From NCBI RefSeq assembly GCF_030693775.1, contig NZ_JAUXZY010000002.1, forward strand, positions 1 to 64,000: DNA of 64,000 nt. The letters run 5' to 3'. The DNA comes from Polynucleobacter sp. (lineage in GTDB: Bacteria > Pseudomonadota > Gammaproteobacteria > Burkholderiales > Burkholderiaceae). The notes beneath the pieces are model-generated. The model was not told where the DNA came from and did not search any database. It saw nothing but the letters and a program-made list of their open reading frames with translations. The translations under genes were made by a program, and so were the position numbers. Below, piece after piece: positions 39,311-48,862 of the stretch (the stretch's first letter is position 1; every line of letters begins with the position of its first letter).

Positions 39311-40561
39311 TTAAACTGCTTTTGCCGCGTGCAGCTTGGCAATATCGTCTTTTCCGTAGCCAAGGTCAGCCAAAACCTCATCGGTGTGCTCGCCTAAAAC
39401 TGGGGATGGCTTCACTTCGATCTTCAAATCAGAGAACTTGATTGGGCTACCAATCGTCAGATACTTACCGCGTACCTTGTGATCGACTTCCACAATCGAA
39501 CCACTTGCACGCAAGTCTGGTGATGCGGCTAGTTCTTTCATCGATAGTACAGGGGCGCATGGAATATCAAACTTACGCAAGATATCGACTGCTTCGTACT
39601 TGGTCTTATCTTTGAGCCAATCTTCAATGGTTGCGAAGATGTCAAAAATCTTGTCTTGACGCGCTTCTGCAGTCATGTAAGCAGGGTCGGTTGCCCACTC
39701 TGGACGACCTAAAGCCTTGGTAATTGGCTCCCAAGCGTGACCTTGAATGGTGAAATAAATGTAGGCGTTAGGATCAGTTTCCCAGCCCTTACACTTTAAA
39801 ACCCAACCTGGCTGACCGCCGCCGCCAGCATTACCGCCGCGGGGTACAACGTCGGAGAATGTGCCATGGGGATACTGTGGGTACTCTTCCAAGTAACCAA
39901 CGCGATCCAAACGCTGCTGATCGCGCAACTTCACGCGGCACAGGTTTAATACTGCGTCTTGCATCGAGCAAGCAACCTTCTGTCCACGGCCAGTCTTCTC
40001 ACGGTGCATCAGCGCGGTCAAAATACCAATCGCCAAGTGCATACCAGTGTTGCTATCGCCCAAAGCAGCAGCAGATACGGTAGGAGGACCATCCCAGAAA
40101 CCGGTGGTGGAGGCTGCGCCGCCAGCACACTGAGCTACGTTCTCATACACTTTTAAATCTTCGTATGAGTGGCCATCGCTGAAGCCCTTTACCGACGCCA
40201 TAATCATGCGTGGGTTCAGTTCCATGATGCGTTCCCAAGAGAAGCCCATGCGATCTAAGGCGCCTGGACCAAAGTTCTCGACCATGACGTCAGAAACCTT
40301 AATCAACTTCTCCAATACTTCCTTACCTTCTGCGGTCTTGGTATCCAATGTCAACGAACGCTTGTTACCGTTGAGCATGGTGAAATACAAGGCGTCAGCA
40401 TCTGGAATATCGCGTAATTGGCTACGGGTTACGTCGCCAGATCCAGGACGCTCTACTTTGATTACGTCCGCGCCATACCATGCCAACAACTGGGTACATG
40501 CAGGGCCTGCTTGTACGTGTGTGAAATCGATGATGCGGATTCCGTCTAATGGCTTGCTCAT
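39311..40561 (-). CDS. frc: Formyl-CoA:oxalate CoA-transferase
   Basis: A 416-residue Frc that moves CoA from formyl-CoA to oxalate. It follows the Oxalobacter formigenes enzyme closely: [60 protein letters not shown] with the catalytic Asp near 168, and the [21 protein letters not shown] glycine loop. It lacks the short insertion that the Oxalobacter enzyme has before the glycine loop. AGGAG precedes the ATG, and it follows oxc by 40 bases in the same transcript. Confidence 0.94.
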   Translation of the reverse strand: MSKPLDGIRIIDFTHVQAGPACTQLLAWYGADVIKVERPGSGDVTRSQLRDIPDADALYFTMLNGNKRSLTLDTKTAEGKEVLEKLIKVSDVMVENFGPGALDRMGFSWERIMELNPRMIMASVKGFSDGHSYEDLKVYENVAQCAGGAASTTGFWDGPPTVSAAALGDSNTGMHLAIGILTALMHREKTGRGQKVACSMQDAVLNLCRVKLRDQQRLDRVGYLEEYPQYPHGTFSDVVPRGGNAGGGGQPGWVLKCKGWETDPNAYIYFTIQGHAWEPITKALGRPEWATDPAYMTAEARQDKIFDIFATIEDWLKDKTKYEAVDILRKFDIPCAPVLSMKELAASPDLRASGSIVEVDHKVRGKYLTIGSPIKFSDLKIEVKPSPVLGEHTDEVLADLGYGKDDIAKLHAAKAV

Positions 40562-40601
40562 ATTAAATCTCCTTAGGGTTGCGTATGACTTAGCTCGTCA
40601 A

Positions 40602-42311
40602 TTACTTCTTTGTAGCAGTACTTGCTGGGTTGAGATTCGTCAGGCGGCCACTTTCGGTGCCTGCTGTTTCATCAATGACAGCATTGATTAGTGCTGGCTT
40701 GCCTGCGGCTATTGCCTCAGTCAATGCCTTCTCTAATTCCTGCGGGGTGGTGACGTTGTAACCGATCCCACCAAACGCTTCCATCATCTTGTCATAGCGT
40801 GCGTTTTTCACGAATACGGTTGGGGCAACATCAGCGCCGCCGGTTGGGTTTACATCGGTACCACGGTAAACACCATTGTTATTGAAAATCACAGTGGTGA
40901 TTGGTAAGTTGTAACGGCAGATGGTCTCGAGTTCCATGCCGCTGAAACCAAAGGCGCTATCACCTTCCACTGCGATAACAGGCAAGCCACTGGTAACTGC
41001 TGCACCAATCGCATAGCCCATACCAATACCCATAATGCCCCATGTACCGGAGTCAAAGCGCTTACGTGGCTTGTACATATCGACAATCGAACGGCAATAG
41101 TCGAGGGTATTCGCACCTTCGTTAACGAGGTTGACATCGGGGTTTTTCTTCACAACATCACGAATCACACGCAATGCACCATGGAAGTTCATTGGCGATG
41201 CTTCTTTGGCAAGTGTTTCTGCCATCTTCGCCATGTTCTTGTCTTTCTTCTCATTAATTGCGCTAATCCACTCTGCGCTTGGCTTAGGTACCGATGCGAT
41301 ACCTTTCAAGAGTTCGCCTACGCATGAGCCAATATCACCAATCAATGGAGCGTCGATTTGAACGTTGCTATCGACTTCGTTTGCCTGAATATCAATTTGG
41401 ATAAATTGCTTACGCTCTTTACCCCAAGTCTTGCCTTTGCCGTGAGCAAGCAACCAGTTCAAGCGGGCGCCAACTAACAACACTGCATCGGCCTCGGCCA
41501 AAACGTATGAGCGGGCTGCAGAAGCAGATTGGGGATGGTTATCAGGCAACAAGCCTTTGGCCATCGACATTGGCAAGTAAGGGATGCCGGATTTTTCGAT
41601 CAAGGCCTTGATGTCTGCGTCAGCCTGTGCATATGCAGCGCCTTTGCCCAGGAGAATCAATGGACGCTTTGCGCCCTTCAATATGTTTAATGCGCGCGCT
41701 ACTGCATCAGGCGCTGGAATCTGACGAGGCACTGGATCGATTACCTTGAAGATCGATTTCTTGGCTTCAGCAACCGACAAGGTCTGCGATAAGAGTTGTG
41801 CCGGCAAGTCCAAGTAAACGCCGCCTGGACGACCCGATACCGCAGCACGAATCGCACGTGCAATACCAATGCCGATATCTTCTGCGTGATTAATACGGTA
41901 AGCAGCTTTGGCATATGGCTTGGCTGCATTGAGCTGATCCATTTCTTCGTAATCGCCCTGCTGCAAGTCAACGATCTCGCGTTCGCTTGAGCCGCTAATC
42001 AGAATCATTGGGAAGCAGTTCACAGTTGCGTTGGCTAAGGCAGTTAAACCATTCAAAAAACCAGGCGCAGAAACGGTCATGCAGATACCAGGCTTCTGTG
42101 TCATATAGCCGGCAATGGCTGCGGCATTTCCTGCGTGCTGCTCATGGCGGAAACCAATAAAGCGCAAGCCTTCAGCTTGAGCTAAGCGGCACAAGTCAGT
42201 AATAGGAATGCCCACCAATCCATAAATGGTGTCAATGTCATTTGCCTTAAGGGCGTCGATAACGAGATGGAATCCGTCAGTGAGTTCTTGGTTTTGATTG
42301 TCGTTTGTCAT
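40602..42311 (-). CDS. oxc: Oxalyl-CoA decarboxylase
   Basis: A 569-residue thiamine-diphosphate enzyme that splits oxalyl-CoA to formyl-CoA and CO2. The cofactor-activating Glu is in [12 protein letters not shown] (near 57), and the Mg/TPP motif is [21 protein letters not shown]...NNNGVY (near 450-480). The length equals Oxalobacter Oxc. Together with Frc it forms a cycle that converts oxalate to formate and CO2 while regenerating the CoA donor. The start lacks a clear Shine-Dalgarno. Its promoter region carries an FNR-type box. Confidence 0.96.
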   Translation of the reverse strand: MTNDNQNQELTDGFHLVIDALKANDIDTIYGLVGIPITDLCRLAQAEGLRFIGFRHEQHAGNAAAIAGYMTQKPGICMTVSAPGFLNGLTALANATVNCFPMILISGSSEREIVDLQQGDYEEMDQLNAAKPYAKAAYRINHAEDIGIGIARAIRAAVSGRPGGVYLDLPAQLLSQTLSVAEAKKSIFKVIDPVPRQIPAPDAVARALNILKGAKRPLILLGKGAAYAQADADIKALIEKSGIPYLPMSMAKGLLPDNHPQSASAARSYVLAEADAVLLVGARLNWLLAHGKGKTWGKERKQFIQIDIQANEVDSNVQIDAPLIGDIGSCVGELLKGIASVPKPSAEWISAINEKKDKNMAKMAETLAKEASPMNFHGALRVIRDVVKKNPDVNLVNEGANTLDYCRSIVDMYKPRKRFDSGTWGIMGIGMGYAIGAAVTSGLPVIAVEGDSAFGFSGMELETICRYNLPITTVIFNNNGVYRGTDVNPTGGADVAPTVFVKNARYDKMMEAFGGIGYNVTTPQELEKALTEAIAAGKPALINAVIDETAGTESGRLTNLNPASTATKK

Positions 42312-42419
42312 AAAAGTTGTATTGGTTAGATTGCTTCACTCCGTTGGCAAGGCAATTTAGCTTCTGTCTTGTGTCTCCGATTAAAAATGCACCTAAACCC
42401 AGGGAATTAACAAACTGCA

Positions 42420-42474
42420 TTTAGGTGGATGCATCTTAGGCTTGGGGGTGTAGATCAGCATTGACTTGCGTCAA
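42420..42474 (-). promoter_or_regulatory. oxc promoter with class II Crp/Fnr-type activator box
   Basis: TTGACTTGCGTCAA at 42461-42474 is a perfect TTGAC-N4-GTCAA palindrome. A -10 hexamer TAAGAT (42433-42438, minus strand) predicts a start at 42426, which puts the box centre at exactly -41.5. An 8-bp inverted repeat, CACCTAAA (42390-42397) with TTTAGGTG (42420-42427), spans the predicted start and could be a second operator or an mRNA 5' hairpin. The remaining gap to the regulator gene has no other feature I can name. Confidence 0.6.
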
Positions 42475-42542
42475 TTTCCTTTTAATTCCAATAAAAACAA
42501 GGCTTAGAGCCTGCTGGAGGCAAAGCCAAATCCATATAAAAA

Positions 42543-43160
42543 CTAGACAAATAGATCTTTGTGCTTTGTTTTTAGGCGACTTAGGGTCTCGGGGGACAAA
42601 TTCAAATAGGCTGCAAGCTCTTTTTTGGGTAAAAGTCCAAAAAGGCTCTCGTACTTACGCAGAAAGCGCTCCACGCGGCCTGGTGCATCGAGCATATGCA
42701 AGGTAATGGTGTGGGCCATGATTTCACTCATCAGGCGCATTACCTCAAACTCAAAACTCTCTTTGAGGGGAACATGATTCTCTAGGAACTCAGTCCACTT
42801 TTTCATGGGCATGCGCGCAACCCTAGCCTTGGTAACGCAAGCAATACTGTAAGGGGCAGACTTCTTGAGGCGCCATGCGGCATAGCTGGTTTCGATGTCT
42901 TTTTCGATCGAAAAACGCAAGATCATTTCTTTTGCATCCGAACTTGAAACGATGCGCTTCAAAATACCATCCAAAATAAAGTACTGCTCCATTTGATGGT
43001 CGCCCTGGTGCAACAAAATCTCTGATTTTTTTAGGTCAGAAATCACCAGATGGCGCTCTAGTTCGGCCATGCTTGCTGGATCCAGATGCTGCAAGACGAT
43101 GTTTTGACTCAGCTGCAAGCGAATCAGGTTTTTTTCGAGGTGTTTGTCTAGTACTGTCAT
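42543..43160 (-). CDS. Crp/Fnr-family transcriptional regulator, likely of the oxalate module
   Basis: A 205-residue regulator with a cyclic-nucleotide-binding-like beta-roll (about 25-120, ILLHQGDHQMEQYFILDGILKRI), a long dimerisation helix and a C-terminal HTH. The recognition helix reads LSPETLSRLK; E, S and R match FNR's ExxSR, which reads TTGA half-sites. The protein has only one Cys, so there is no FNR-type Fe-S cluster, and it ends right after the recognition helix without a wing. The effector is unknown. It lies upstream of oxc on the same strand, 231 bases away. Confidence 0.88.
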   Translation of the reverse strand: MTVLDKHLEKNLIRLQLSQNIVLQHLDPASMAELERHLVISDLKKSEILLHQGDHQMEQYFILDGILKRIVSSSDAKEMILRFSIEKDIETSYAAWRLKKSAPYSIACVTKARVARMPMKKWTEFLENHVPLKESFEFEVMRLMSEIMAHTITLHMLDAPGRVERFLRKYESLFGLLPKKELAAYLNLSPETLSRLKTKHKDLFV

Positions 43161-43184
43161 GTTTATTATTGTTTTTACTATGCC

Positions 43185-43213
43185 ATTGTAGGCTCAGTTA
43201 GTAAAAACCCCAA
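43185..43213 (-). promoter_or_regulatory. Promoter of the Crp/Fnr-family regulator
   Basis: On the minus strand TTGGGG (43208-43213), 17 bases and TACAAT (43185-43190) form a sigma-70 promoter, with a leader of about 18 bases and no evident ribosome-binding site. The intergenic stretch 43161-43597 (437 bases) holds this promoter, the cobalamin riboswitch in the other direction and a 160-base spacer before btuB. Confidence 0.5.
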
Positions 43214-43244
43214 TATTTGGAGGTCTTAAATGCAGTAGAATTGA

Positions 43245-43435
43245 AATGTTATGGTGCTTTATTGCATTGCAATAAAGTTAAACGGGAAACACTACTCAAA
43301 CGTGTGCTGCCCCCGCAACGGTAAGCAAATGTGCCTTGTAGCGAGGTACGGAGAACTTGGATATAGCCACTGTGCGCGTCAATCGCATGGGAAGGTCAAG
43401 TTCTTAAATTTGCCAGCCCGGATACCGGCCAAAAC
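43245..43435 (+). ncRNA. Cobalamin riboswitch
   Basis: The conserved blocks appear in order: AACGGGAAACA (43281-43291), the B12-box core GCTGCCCCCGCAACGGTAA (43306-43324), CCACTGTG (43368-43375), GCATGGGAAGG (43385-43395) and GCCAGCCCGGATACCGGCC (43412-43430). It precedes the cobalamin uptake genes and should lower their expression when adenosyl- or methylcobalamin binds. The boundaries are approximate. Confidence 0.95.
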
Positions 43436-43597
43436 AGGTGGAATTTTGCGGACGGGGATCCTTCGCGCGCCGATAGAAGCGTTCGTACGGATTCCGTGCG
43501 CCGCACATATTGACGTTCTGGACTCACGCCCATGAAGTTCTGTTCGACTCGGCTAACGGGGAAGTTGGCCTGGTGATTCGACGGCAGAAGGTTCATC

Positions 43598-45532
43598 ATG
43601 AAACAGCAGTTCAGAAATACCCAGTGCAGATTTGCGCTGTTAGCAACGCTTTTATCGAGTGCTATTCCATTTCAAAACGCAGCAGCACAAGCATCATCGG
43701 TATCGGTATCCAATTCAGCAGACCCGCTCAATCCAATTGTTGTCACGGCAACACGAACACCCACTAAGGCAAGTGATGTTCTTGCAGACAATATCTACAT
43801 TGGCCCAGAGGAAATTGCACAGGCAGGACAAACTAGCCTAGTGGAATTACTTCAGAGGCAACGGGGCGTCGAGATTACTGGTGGCACGGGTAGCGGGGGT
43901 AGCGGCACGAGCGTTTTCTTAAGGGGTACCAGCAACCAACAAACCTTACTCTTGATTGACGGCGTTCGCGTTGAGGCAGGCTTTTTGGGTGGGCCATCAT
44001 GGTCCGCCATTCCCCTTGCAATCATTGACCACATTGAAATTGTTTTTGGGCCACAAAGCAGTCTTTATGGTTCAGATGCCATCGGCGGCGTCATTCAAAT
44101 CTTTACAAAAACAGGGGATGGGCCCTTTCAGGCAAGCGCATCGACTGGATACGGCACCTATGGAACAACCATCTCAGAGGCTGGGCTATATGGCCGCGGG
44201 GGTGAAGATGGAAAGATAAAGTATTCCATCAGCGCTACTCAAGAAGTTTCATCGGGCTTTAATCTAATTGCAAAAAATAATCCATTTCGCTCAAGCTCCA
44301 ACACTAGCCAAAATATGGGCTATACAAGGGATGGCGGCACAGGAAAAATTAGTTACGAGCTTGGCAAAGGCCAGGAAGTCGGATTGCAATTTTTTGCCAG
44401 CCGACTGAAATCCCAGGCTTCAGCAGATCCAACCACGCTTGCAGAGTCGATAGGTAGTGTCAGTAGTTTTTCAGTTTTCTCTAGAAATCAGATTACAGAT
44501 ATTTGGAAGAGTTATCTACAGGCATCTCAGTCATATGACTCTGGCCAAAATTTGTTTTATAACTCCCTTTACAACACCAAGCAAAATATTTACACATGGC
44601 AAAACGATATTCAAATTGGGAAAGATATTCTTCAGCTATTAGCTGAGCGAAGAACGCAAAATGTTTTCTCTGATGATGTCAATTACAACACCTCCTTCCA
44701 GCAGGAGCAGTTTTCGCAAACACGAAATACCAATTCGCTCGCCGGCCTATATCAACTAAATCGAGGGCCGCATTTAGCGAATCTTTCGTTTAGGAATGAT
44801 GGCATTACAGGCTATGGCTCTCAAAATACCGGCGGAGTTTCTTATGGATACTTCTTTACGAAACAGCTGAGAATAAATGTCAATTATGGAACCGGCTTTC
44901 GAGCCCCAACATTCAACGACCTCTACTACCCAGGGTACGGCAACACCAATATTCAAGCAGAAAAAAGTAAAAATACCGAGGCGGGTATTCACTATGAGTC
45001 CCGTACATATGATGCCCGAATCGTTGCCTATAACAACACGATTACCAATTTAATTCAATCGTCTGGTAGCAATACCAGCGCCTGCGCCCCAGGTGTTTAT
45101 GGCACCTCTGGATGCGCGACCAATGTTGGGGCTGCCAAAATTACAGGCCTCTCGATTGGCGGGGCTTTAAGAACAGGAAATTTCAGTCTCAGAGGCTCAT
45201 TCGATCAACAAAACCCAATTAATGAAACATCGGGCGAGGTATTAGCAAGGCGAGCAAAGCAATTTGGAAATGCGGGAATTGACTACCAAAAAGGCTTGAT
45301 CAAAGCTGGAGTGGAAGGAAGCTTTGTAGGAACACGCTATGACAGCTATCCTGCCGGCGCAGCAATGGGAGGGTATGCAGTATTTAATCTCTATGGAGAT
45401 TATCAATTAATGCGGGATTTATCTCTTTTTGCTCGCTGGAATAATGTATTCAACAAAGACTATCAATTGAGTTATGGATATAACACGCCAGGTTCAAATA
45501 TCTTCGTTGGCCTACGTTATGCGATGAAGTAA
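43598..45532 (+). CDS. btuB: TonB-dependent cobalamin receptor
   Basis: A 644-residue outer-membrane receptor. A signal peptide ends near residue 30 (NAAAQA), a TonB-box-like PIVVTATRT follows near 48, then the plug domain (LVELLQRQRGVEI, SVFLRGTSNQQTLLLIDGVRV, QSSLYGSDAIGGVIQIFTK) and a beta-barrel with FRAPTFNDLYYPGYGN and a C-terminal aromatic-ended strand (FVGLRYAMK). Position behind the B12 riboswitch and before the BtuFCD genes fixes the substrate class. The DNA looks more AT-rich than its neighbours. AGAAGG precedes the ATG. Confidence 0.95.
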   Translation: MKQQFRNTQCRFALLATLLSSAIPFQNAAAQASSVSVSNSADPLNPIVVTATRTPTKASDVLADNIYIGPEEIAQAGQTSLVELLQRQRGVEITGGTGSGGSGTSVFLRGTSNQQTLLLIDGVRVEAGFLGGPSWSAIPLAIIDHIEIVFGPQSSLYGSDAIGGVIQIFTKTGDGPFQASASTGYGTYGTTISEAGLYGRGGEDGKIKYSISATQEVSSGFNLIAKNNPFRSSSNTSQNMGYTRDGGTGKISYELGKGQEVGLQFFASRLKSQASADPTTLAESIGSVSSFSVFSRNQITDIWKSYLQASQSYDSGQNLFYNSLYNTKQNIYTWQNDIQIGKDILQLLAERRTQNVFSDDVNYNTSFQQEQFSQTRNTNSLAGLYQLNRGPHLANLSFRNDGITGYGSQNTGGVSYGYFFTKQLRINVNYGTGFRAPTFNDLYYPGYGNTNIQAEKSKNTEAGIHYESRTYDARIVAYNNTITNLIQSSGSNTSACAPGVYGTSGCATNVGAAKITGLSIGGALRTGNFSLRGSFDQQNPINETSGEVLARRAKQFGNAGIDYQKGLIKAGVEGSFVGTRYDSYPAGAAMGGYAVFNLYGDYQLMRDLSLFARWNNVFNKDYQLSYGYNTPGSNIFVGLRYAMK

Positions 45533-45541
45533 TTTTTGCAC

Positions 45542-46432
45542 ATGAATATCACACGACAAAAGCGGAGCAAGAATTTACTGCTTAGTATTGCAGTGTGCTT
45601 TTTATTTGTCAGCACTTACACATCAGCAAGCATTGCTATCAATGATGATCGGGGAAGTGAGATTCGTCTGGCGAGCCCCGCCCAGCGCGTAGTCAGCATG
45701 CTGCCCTCTCTGACTGAGTCTGTTTGCTCTCTGGGTAAGTGTTCGGTTTTGGTTGGAGTCGATCGATTCTCCAATTGGCCCAAGTCCGTTGATGCTTTGC
45801 CACGCTTGGGCGGTATTGCCGATGCAAACATTGAGGGGATTGTTCGCCTAAAGCCAGACTTAGTCTTGGTTGAAAAATCATCCCCTCTGATTGCGCGCTT
45901 GCAGTCTTTGGGTGTTTCAGTAATGGCATTTGATGTCCAGTCGATGGCCGATGTGCAGCGCACCTTACGGAAGTTGGATGTGGTTTTAGGCTCTACTGAA
46001 TCAGGCGCTGTATGGGAACGCATCCAACTGGATATTGCTCGGGCGAGTCGCGCCTTATCGCCTTCGCAAAAAGCTGCGCGCGTTTATTTTGAAGTAAACC
46101 CGGCGCCATTTGCCGCCGGCAAAACGTCCTTCATTGGCGAATTACTCGATCGACTGGGTATGCAAAACATTGCTACGGAAAAGATGGGGGCGTTTCCGAA
46201 GATCAATCCAGAGTTTGTAGTTCAGTCCAGGCCCGATTTGATTATGACGACTGAAGCTTCGGCGAAACAATTGGCACAGCGGCCCGGCTGGAAATCCATT
46301 CCAGCGATTCAGAGCAATCGGATCTGCTTCTTTTCGGCAGCACAAAGTGACGTACTGGTTCGCCCTGGCCCGCGCATGGGTGAAGCGGCAAGCCTTATCG
46401 CGGATTGCGCGATGAAGTCACTGCCCAAGTGA
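45542..46432 (+). CDS. btuF: Periplasmic cobalamin-binding protein
   Basis: A 296-residue class III solute-binding protein of the BtuF/FhuD type. An N-terminal hydrophobic signal segment (about 10-30) is followed by RVVSMLPSLTESVCSLG, GVDRFSNWP and VRLKPDLVLVEKSS, characteristic of BtuF. It hands vitamin B12 to the BtuCD importer. I use the ATG at 45542; the TTG at 45536 is also in frame. Nine bases separate it from btuB. Confidence 0.9.
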   Translation: MNITRQKRSKNLLLSIAVCFLFVSTYTSASIAINDDRGSEIRLASPAQRVVSMLPSLTESVCSLGKCSVLVGVDRFSNWPKSVDALPRLGGIADANIEGIVRLKPDLVLVEKSSPLIARLQSLGVSVMAFDVQSMADVQRTLRKLDVVLGSTESGAVWERIQLDIARASRALSPSQKAARVYFEVNPAPFAAGKTSFIGELLDRLGMQNIATEKMGAFPKINPEFVVQSRPDLIMTTEASAKQLAQRPGWKSIPAIQSNRICFFSAAQSDVLVRPGPRMGEAASLIADCAMKSLPK

Positions 46433-46443
46433 TAGTCTGCGGT

Positions 46444-47412
46444 ATGCGCCCTACTTTATTGCCCCGTGTTCTGGCCTTGCTGGTGATCAGCATTGCATTG
46501 CTATGCTTGGGTGCATTACTGGGTAGTGGTGGATTTGCCTGGAGTACTGACGCTGCAATTGTTTTTGACATCCGTGTGCCGCGCTCAGCCGGGGCATGGC
46601 TGGCAGGTGCACTACTAGGCTTAGCCGGTGCGATTGCGCAAGGTGTATTTCGTAATCCCTTGGCTGATCCGTATTTGCTTGGTAGTGCGTCTGGAGCCTT
46701 AATGGGGGTTGCGCTTGTTTTAGGTTTTTCTCAGGCGATGACGGATTCTGGGATTGATTTGATTGGACTGAACAGCGGTGCTTTTATTGGTGCACTCGTG
46801 GGCGTTGTTGCGGCGCTGATTCTGGCTGGTGGTTATCGCAGTTCCTTGCGACTTTTACTATCGGGTGTCGTAATTAGCGTCATCCTTGGCGCCGGCAATG
46901 CACTCTTTACCTTTGTTCGCCCCGACCTCTATCAGCGCTTTCAGGCATTCATGCTCGGCAACACTAGTCTGCTGGATTGGTATGGCGTCTTGCTCATGCT
47001 CTTGGTTTGGCTTGCGTGTATCGCAATCGCATTACTCTTGAGTGCGGCATTAAATGCCCTGAGTCTTGGAGAAAGTACTGCTAAAACGCTTGGCCTTCCG
47101 ATTGATCAAATGCGCCTGGGTTTAATTGCTGTTCTTGCGCTGGCTACAGGTGCGGCCGTTGCGCAAACTGGGCTGATTGCATTCATCGGCCTTGCAGCAC
47201 CCCACTTGGTTCGGCGCTTTGCCAATGGCTCGCAGCGCATGCATCTGCTGATGTCTAGCTTGGCAGGTGGCATCCTATTGCTGGCCTCCGATTTACTAGC
47301 GCGTACGGTCTTAGCCCCCCTGGAACTTCCCGTTGGAATAGTTACTGCAGTACTGGGAGGCTCTTATTTGCTGTTATTACTTCGGCGTCAGACTTTAGGG
47401 ATGAGCACATGA
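46444..47412 (+). CDS. btuC: Cobalamin ABC importer permease
   Basis: A 322-residue FecCD-family permease with about ten helices. Signatures include DIRVPRSAGAWLAGALLGLAGAIAQGVFRNPLADPYLLGSASGA and GLIAFIGLAAPHLVRRF. It forms a homodimer in the inner membrane with BtuD. GTG at 46429, overlapping the btuF stop, is an alternative start. It overlaps btuD by four bases. Confidence 0.92.
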   Translation: MRPTLLPRVLALLVISIALLCLGALLGSGGFAWSTDAAIVFDIRVPRSAGAWLAGALLGLAGAIAQGVFRNPLADPYLLGSASGALMGVALVLGFSQAMTDSGIDLIGLNSGAFIGALVGVVAALILAGGYRSSLRLLLSGVVISVILGAGNALFTFVRPDLYQRFQAFMLGNTSLLDWYGVLLMLLVWLACIAIALLLSAALNALSLGESTAKTLGLPIDQMRLGLIAVLALATGAAVAQTGLIAFIGLAAPHLVRRFANGSQRMHLLMSSLAGGILLLASDLLARTVLAPLELPVGIVTAVLGGSYLLLLLRRQTLGMST

Positions 47413-48179
47413 GCCAAATAGAGCTACGCAATGTGTCTTTATCCCGAAATAACACCGTTATTTTGCAAAACATGAATTTGATCATCCCCGGGGGTGAGTG
47501 GACTAGCATTGTTGGTCCAAATGGAGCAGGCAAATCCACCCTCGCTCAGGCCCTTGCTGGACTCTTGCAATATGAGGGCTCGATTCAGATTGGGGGAGCA
47601 GAGCTGCATTCGATTACAAACAAGGCACGCGCGCAACAGATTGCATGGCTTGAGCAAGCAATGGCAACACCGGATAGCCTTGATTTTGGTCTGCGGGTAT
47701 ACGACATTCCGATGCTAGGTCGGTTACCCCATCAAAACTGGCTTTCTATTCCAAGTGCTGAAGATCACCTTGTGGTGGAAGAAGTGATGCGTCAAACGGC
47801 CGTGTGGGATTTGCGCGAGCGCTTTTTTAGTCAGCTCTCGGGGGGCGAGCGCCAGCGTGTTTTACTAGCTAGGCTCTTTGCTACTCAAGCCAGCATTCTC
47901 CTGATGGATGAGCCGATTGCCAACCTAGATCCGCCGCATCAAGCCGATTGGCTGCAATGGCAAACTACGCTCTCCGGTCAGGGCAAAACCAGCATCACCG
48001 TTTTGCATGAAATTCAGTTTGCCTTACAGGCCGAAAACCTGATTCTTGTGGGCAATAAAGGGGTCTATCACCAAGGCAAAAGTGATGATCCACTAACCCA
48101 TCAGGCTTTAATTGACCTATTTGACGGCCGCATTGAGCTAAGTAAGCTAGGCAATCGCTGGGTTGCCCTGGCTCGCTAG
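47409..48179 (+). CDS. btuD: Cobalamin ABC importer ATPase
   Basis: A 256-residue ATPase with Walker A GPNGAGKST (near 38), signature LSGGERQR (near 144), Walker B ILLMDEPIANLD (near 163) and a switch His in VLHEI. It starts in the ATGA overlap with btuC, closing a btuB-F-C-D operon. The family also includes siderophore importers; the riboswitch and BtuB decide for B12. Confidence 0.93.
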   Translation: MSQIELRNVSLSRNNTVILQNMNLIIPGGEWTSIVGPNGAGKSTLAQALAGLLQYEGSIQIGGAELHSITNKARAQQIAWLEQAMATPDSLDFGLRVYDIPMLGRLPHQNWLSIPSAEDHLVVEEVMRQTAVWDLRERFFSQLSGGERQRVLLARLFATQASILLMDEPIANLDPPHQADWLQWQTTLSGQGKTSITVLHEIQFALQAENLILVGNKGVYHQGKSDDPLTHQALIDLFDGRIELSKLGNRWVALAR

Positions 48180-48234
48180 TCAAGCTGGCATTTGAGCAAT
48201 GCTCATGGCCAAATTCAGGGGCTACAATGGAGTT

Positions 48235-48513
48235 ATGAGCGATGCATTCCAGTCCGCCGAGTCCTCCTTGGGTAATTTAAACCAAGCGATAGCTCGCCTA
48301 AAAGACAAACTTACTTTGGCTACAAAAGCCATAGAAGAGGCACGCCAAGATCGCGCGCGACTCGAAACCAAGATAGCCGATGCGCAAAATCGCATTCAAC
48401 ACATTTTGAGCCGACTGCCCGAGCAAAACGATACGCGGCAACTGAACTTGCTAGCAACGGACGAACCTAACCCCACCATTTCAGGCGATGATCATGAGCC
48501 AACAACGCATTGA
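48235..48513 (+). CDS. Small coiled-coil protein upstream of zapA
   Basis: A 92-residue hydrophilic protein: residues 8-60 form one predicted coiled coil (LNQAIARLKDKLTLATKAIEEARQ...), followed by a loose acidic tail. It resembles the small ZapB-like proteins often encoded just before zapA in beta- and gammaproteobacteria, but I cannot assign a family with confidence. It overlaps zapA by 20 bases, so co-translation with the FtsZ-ring protein is likely. A role at the division septum is inference. Confidence 0.7.
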   Translation: MSDAFQSAESSLGNLNQAIARLKDKLTLATKAIEEARQDRARLETKIADAQNRIQHILSRLPEQNDTRQLNLLATDEPNPTISGDDHEPTTH

Positions 48514-48862
48514 AGTCACGCTCGCCGGTCAAAAAATCACGCTTGCCACTACCACTGAGCATGAGCCCCTATTGCGCGAGGCCTGCACCTTGGTTGACGA
48601 ACAAATTCAGCTAGCGATTACAGGTGGTAACCGCAGCATCGAGCGTGCCACCATGATGGCTGCCCTGAAGCTTGCCGGTGATCTGATTTCAAGTAAACGT
48701 CTGGCCGCAGATACTGCTGCGCAGCTATCAATGCAATCCGCTGCAATCCATCCAGATGAGGTAGCTCGGCTCGAAGCGGAAATCAAAGGCCTCGAGTTAC
48801 AAGTGGATGCATTGCTGCAAACCCTTTCCCTGCCTGGCTCGCCAAGGCCAATAGATCTTTGA
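48494..48862 (+). CDS. zapA: Cell division protein ZapA
   Basis: A 122-residue FtsZ-binding protein that bundles FtsZ filaments. The N-terminal globular part (IEVTLAGQKITLATTTEHEPLLREACTLVDEQI) and the C-terminal coiled coil (LEAEIKGLELQVDALLQTL) are typical. ATG 48488 is an alternative start two codons earlier. The last 12 codons overlap the predicted closing stem of 6S RNA. Confidence 0.9.
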   Translation: MSQQRIEVTLAGQKITLATTTEHEPLLREACTLVDEQIQLAITGGNRSIERATMMAALKLAGDLISSKRLAADTAAQLSMQSAAIHPDEVARLEAEIKGLELQVDALLQTLSLPGSPRPIDL

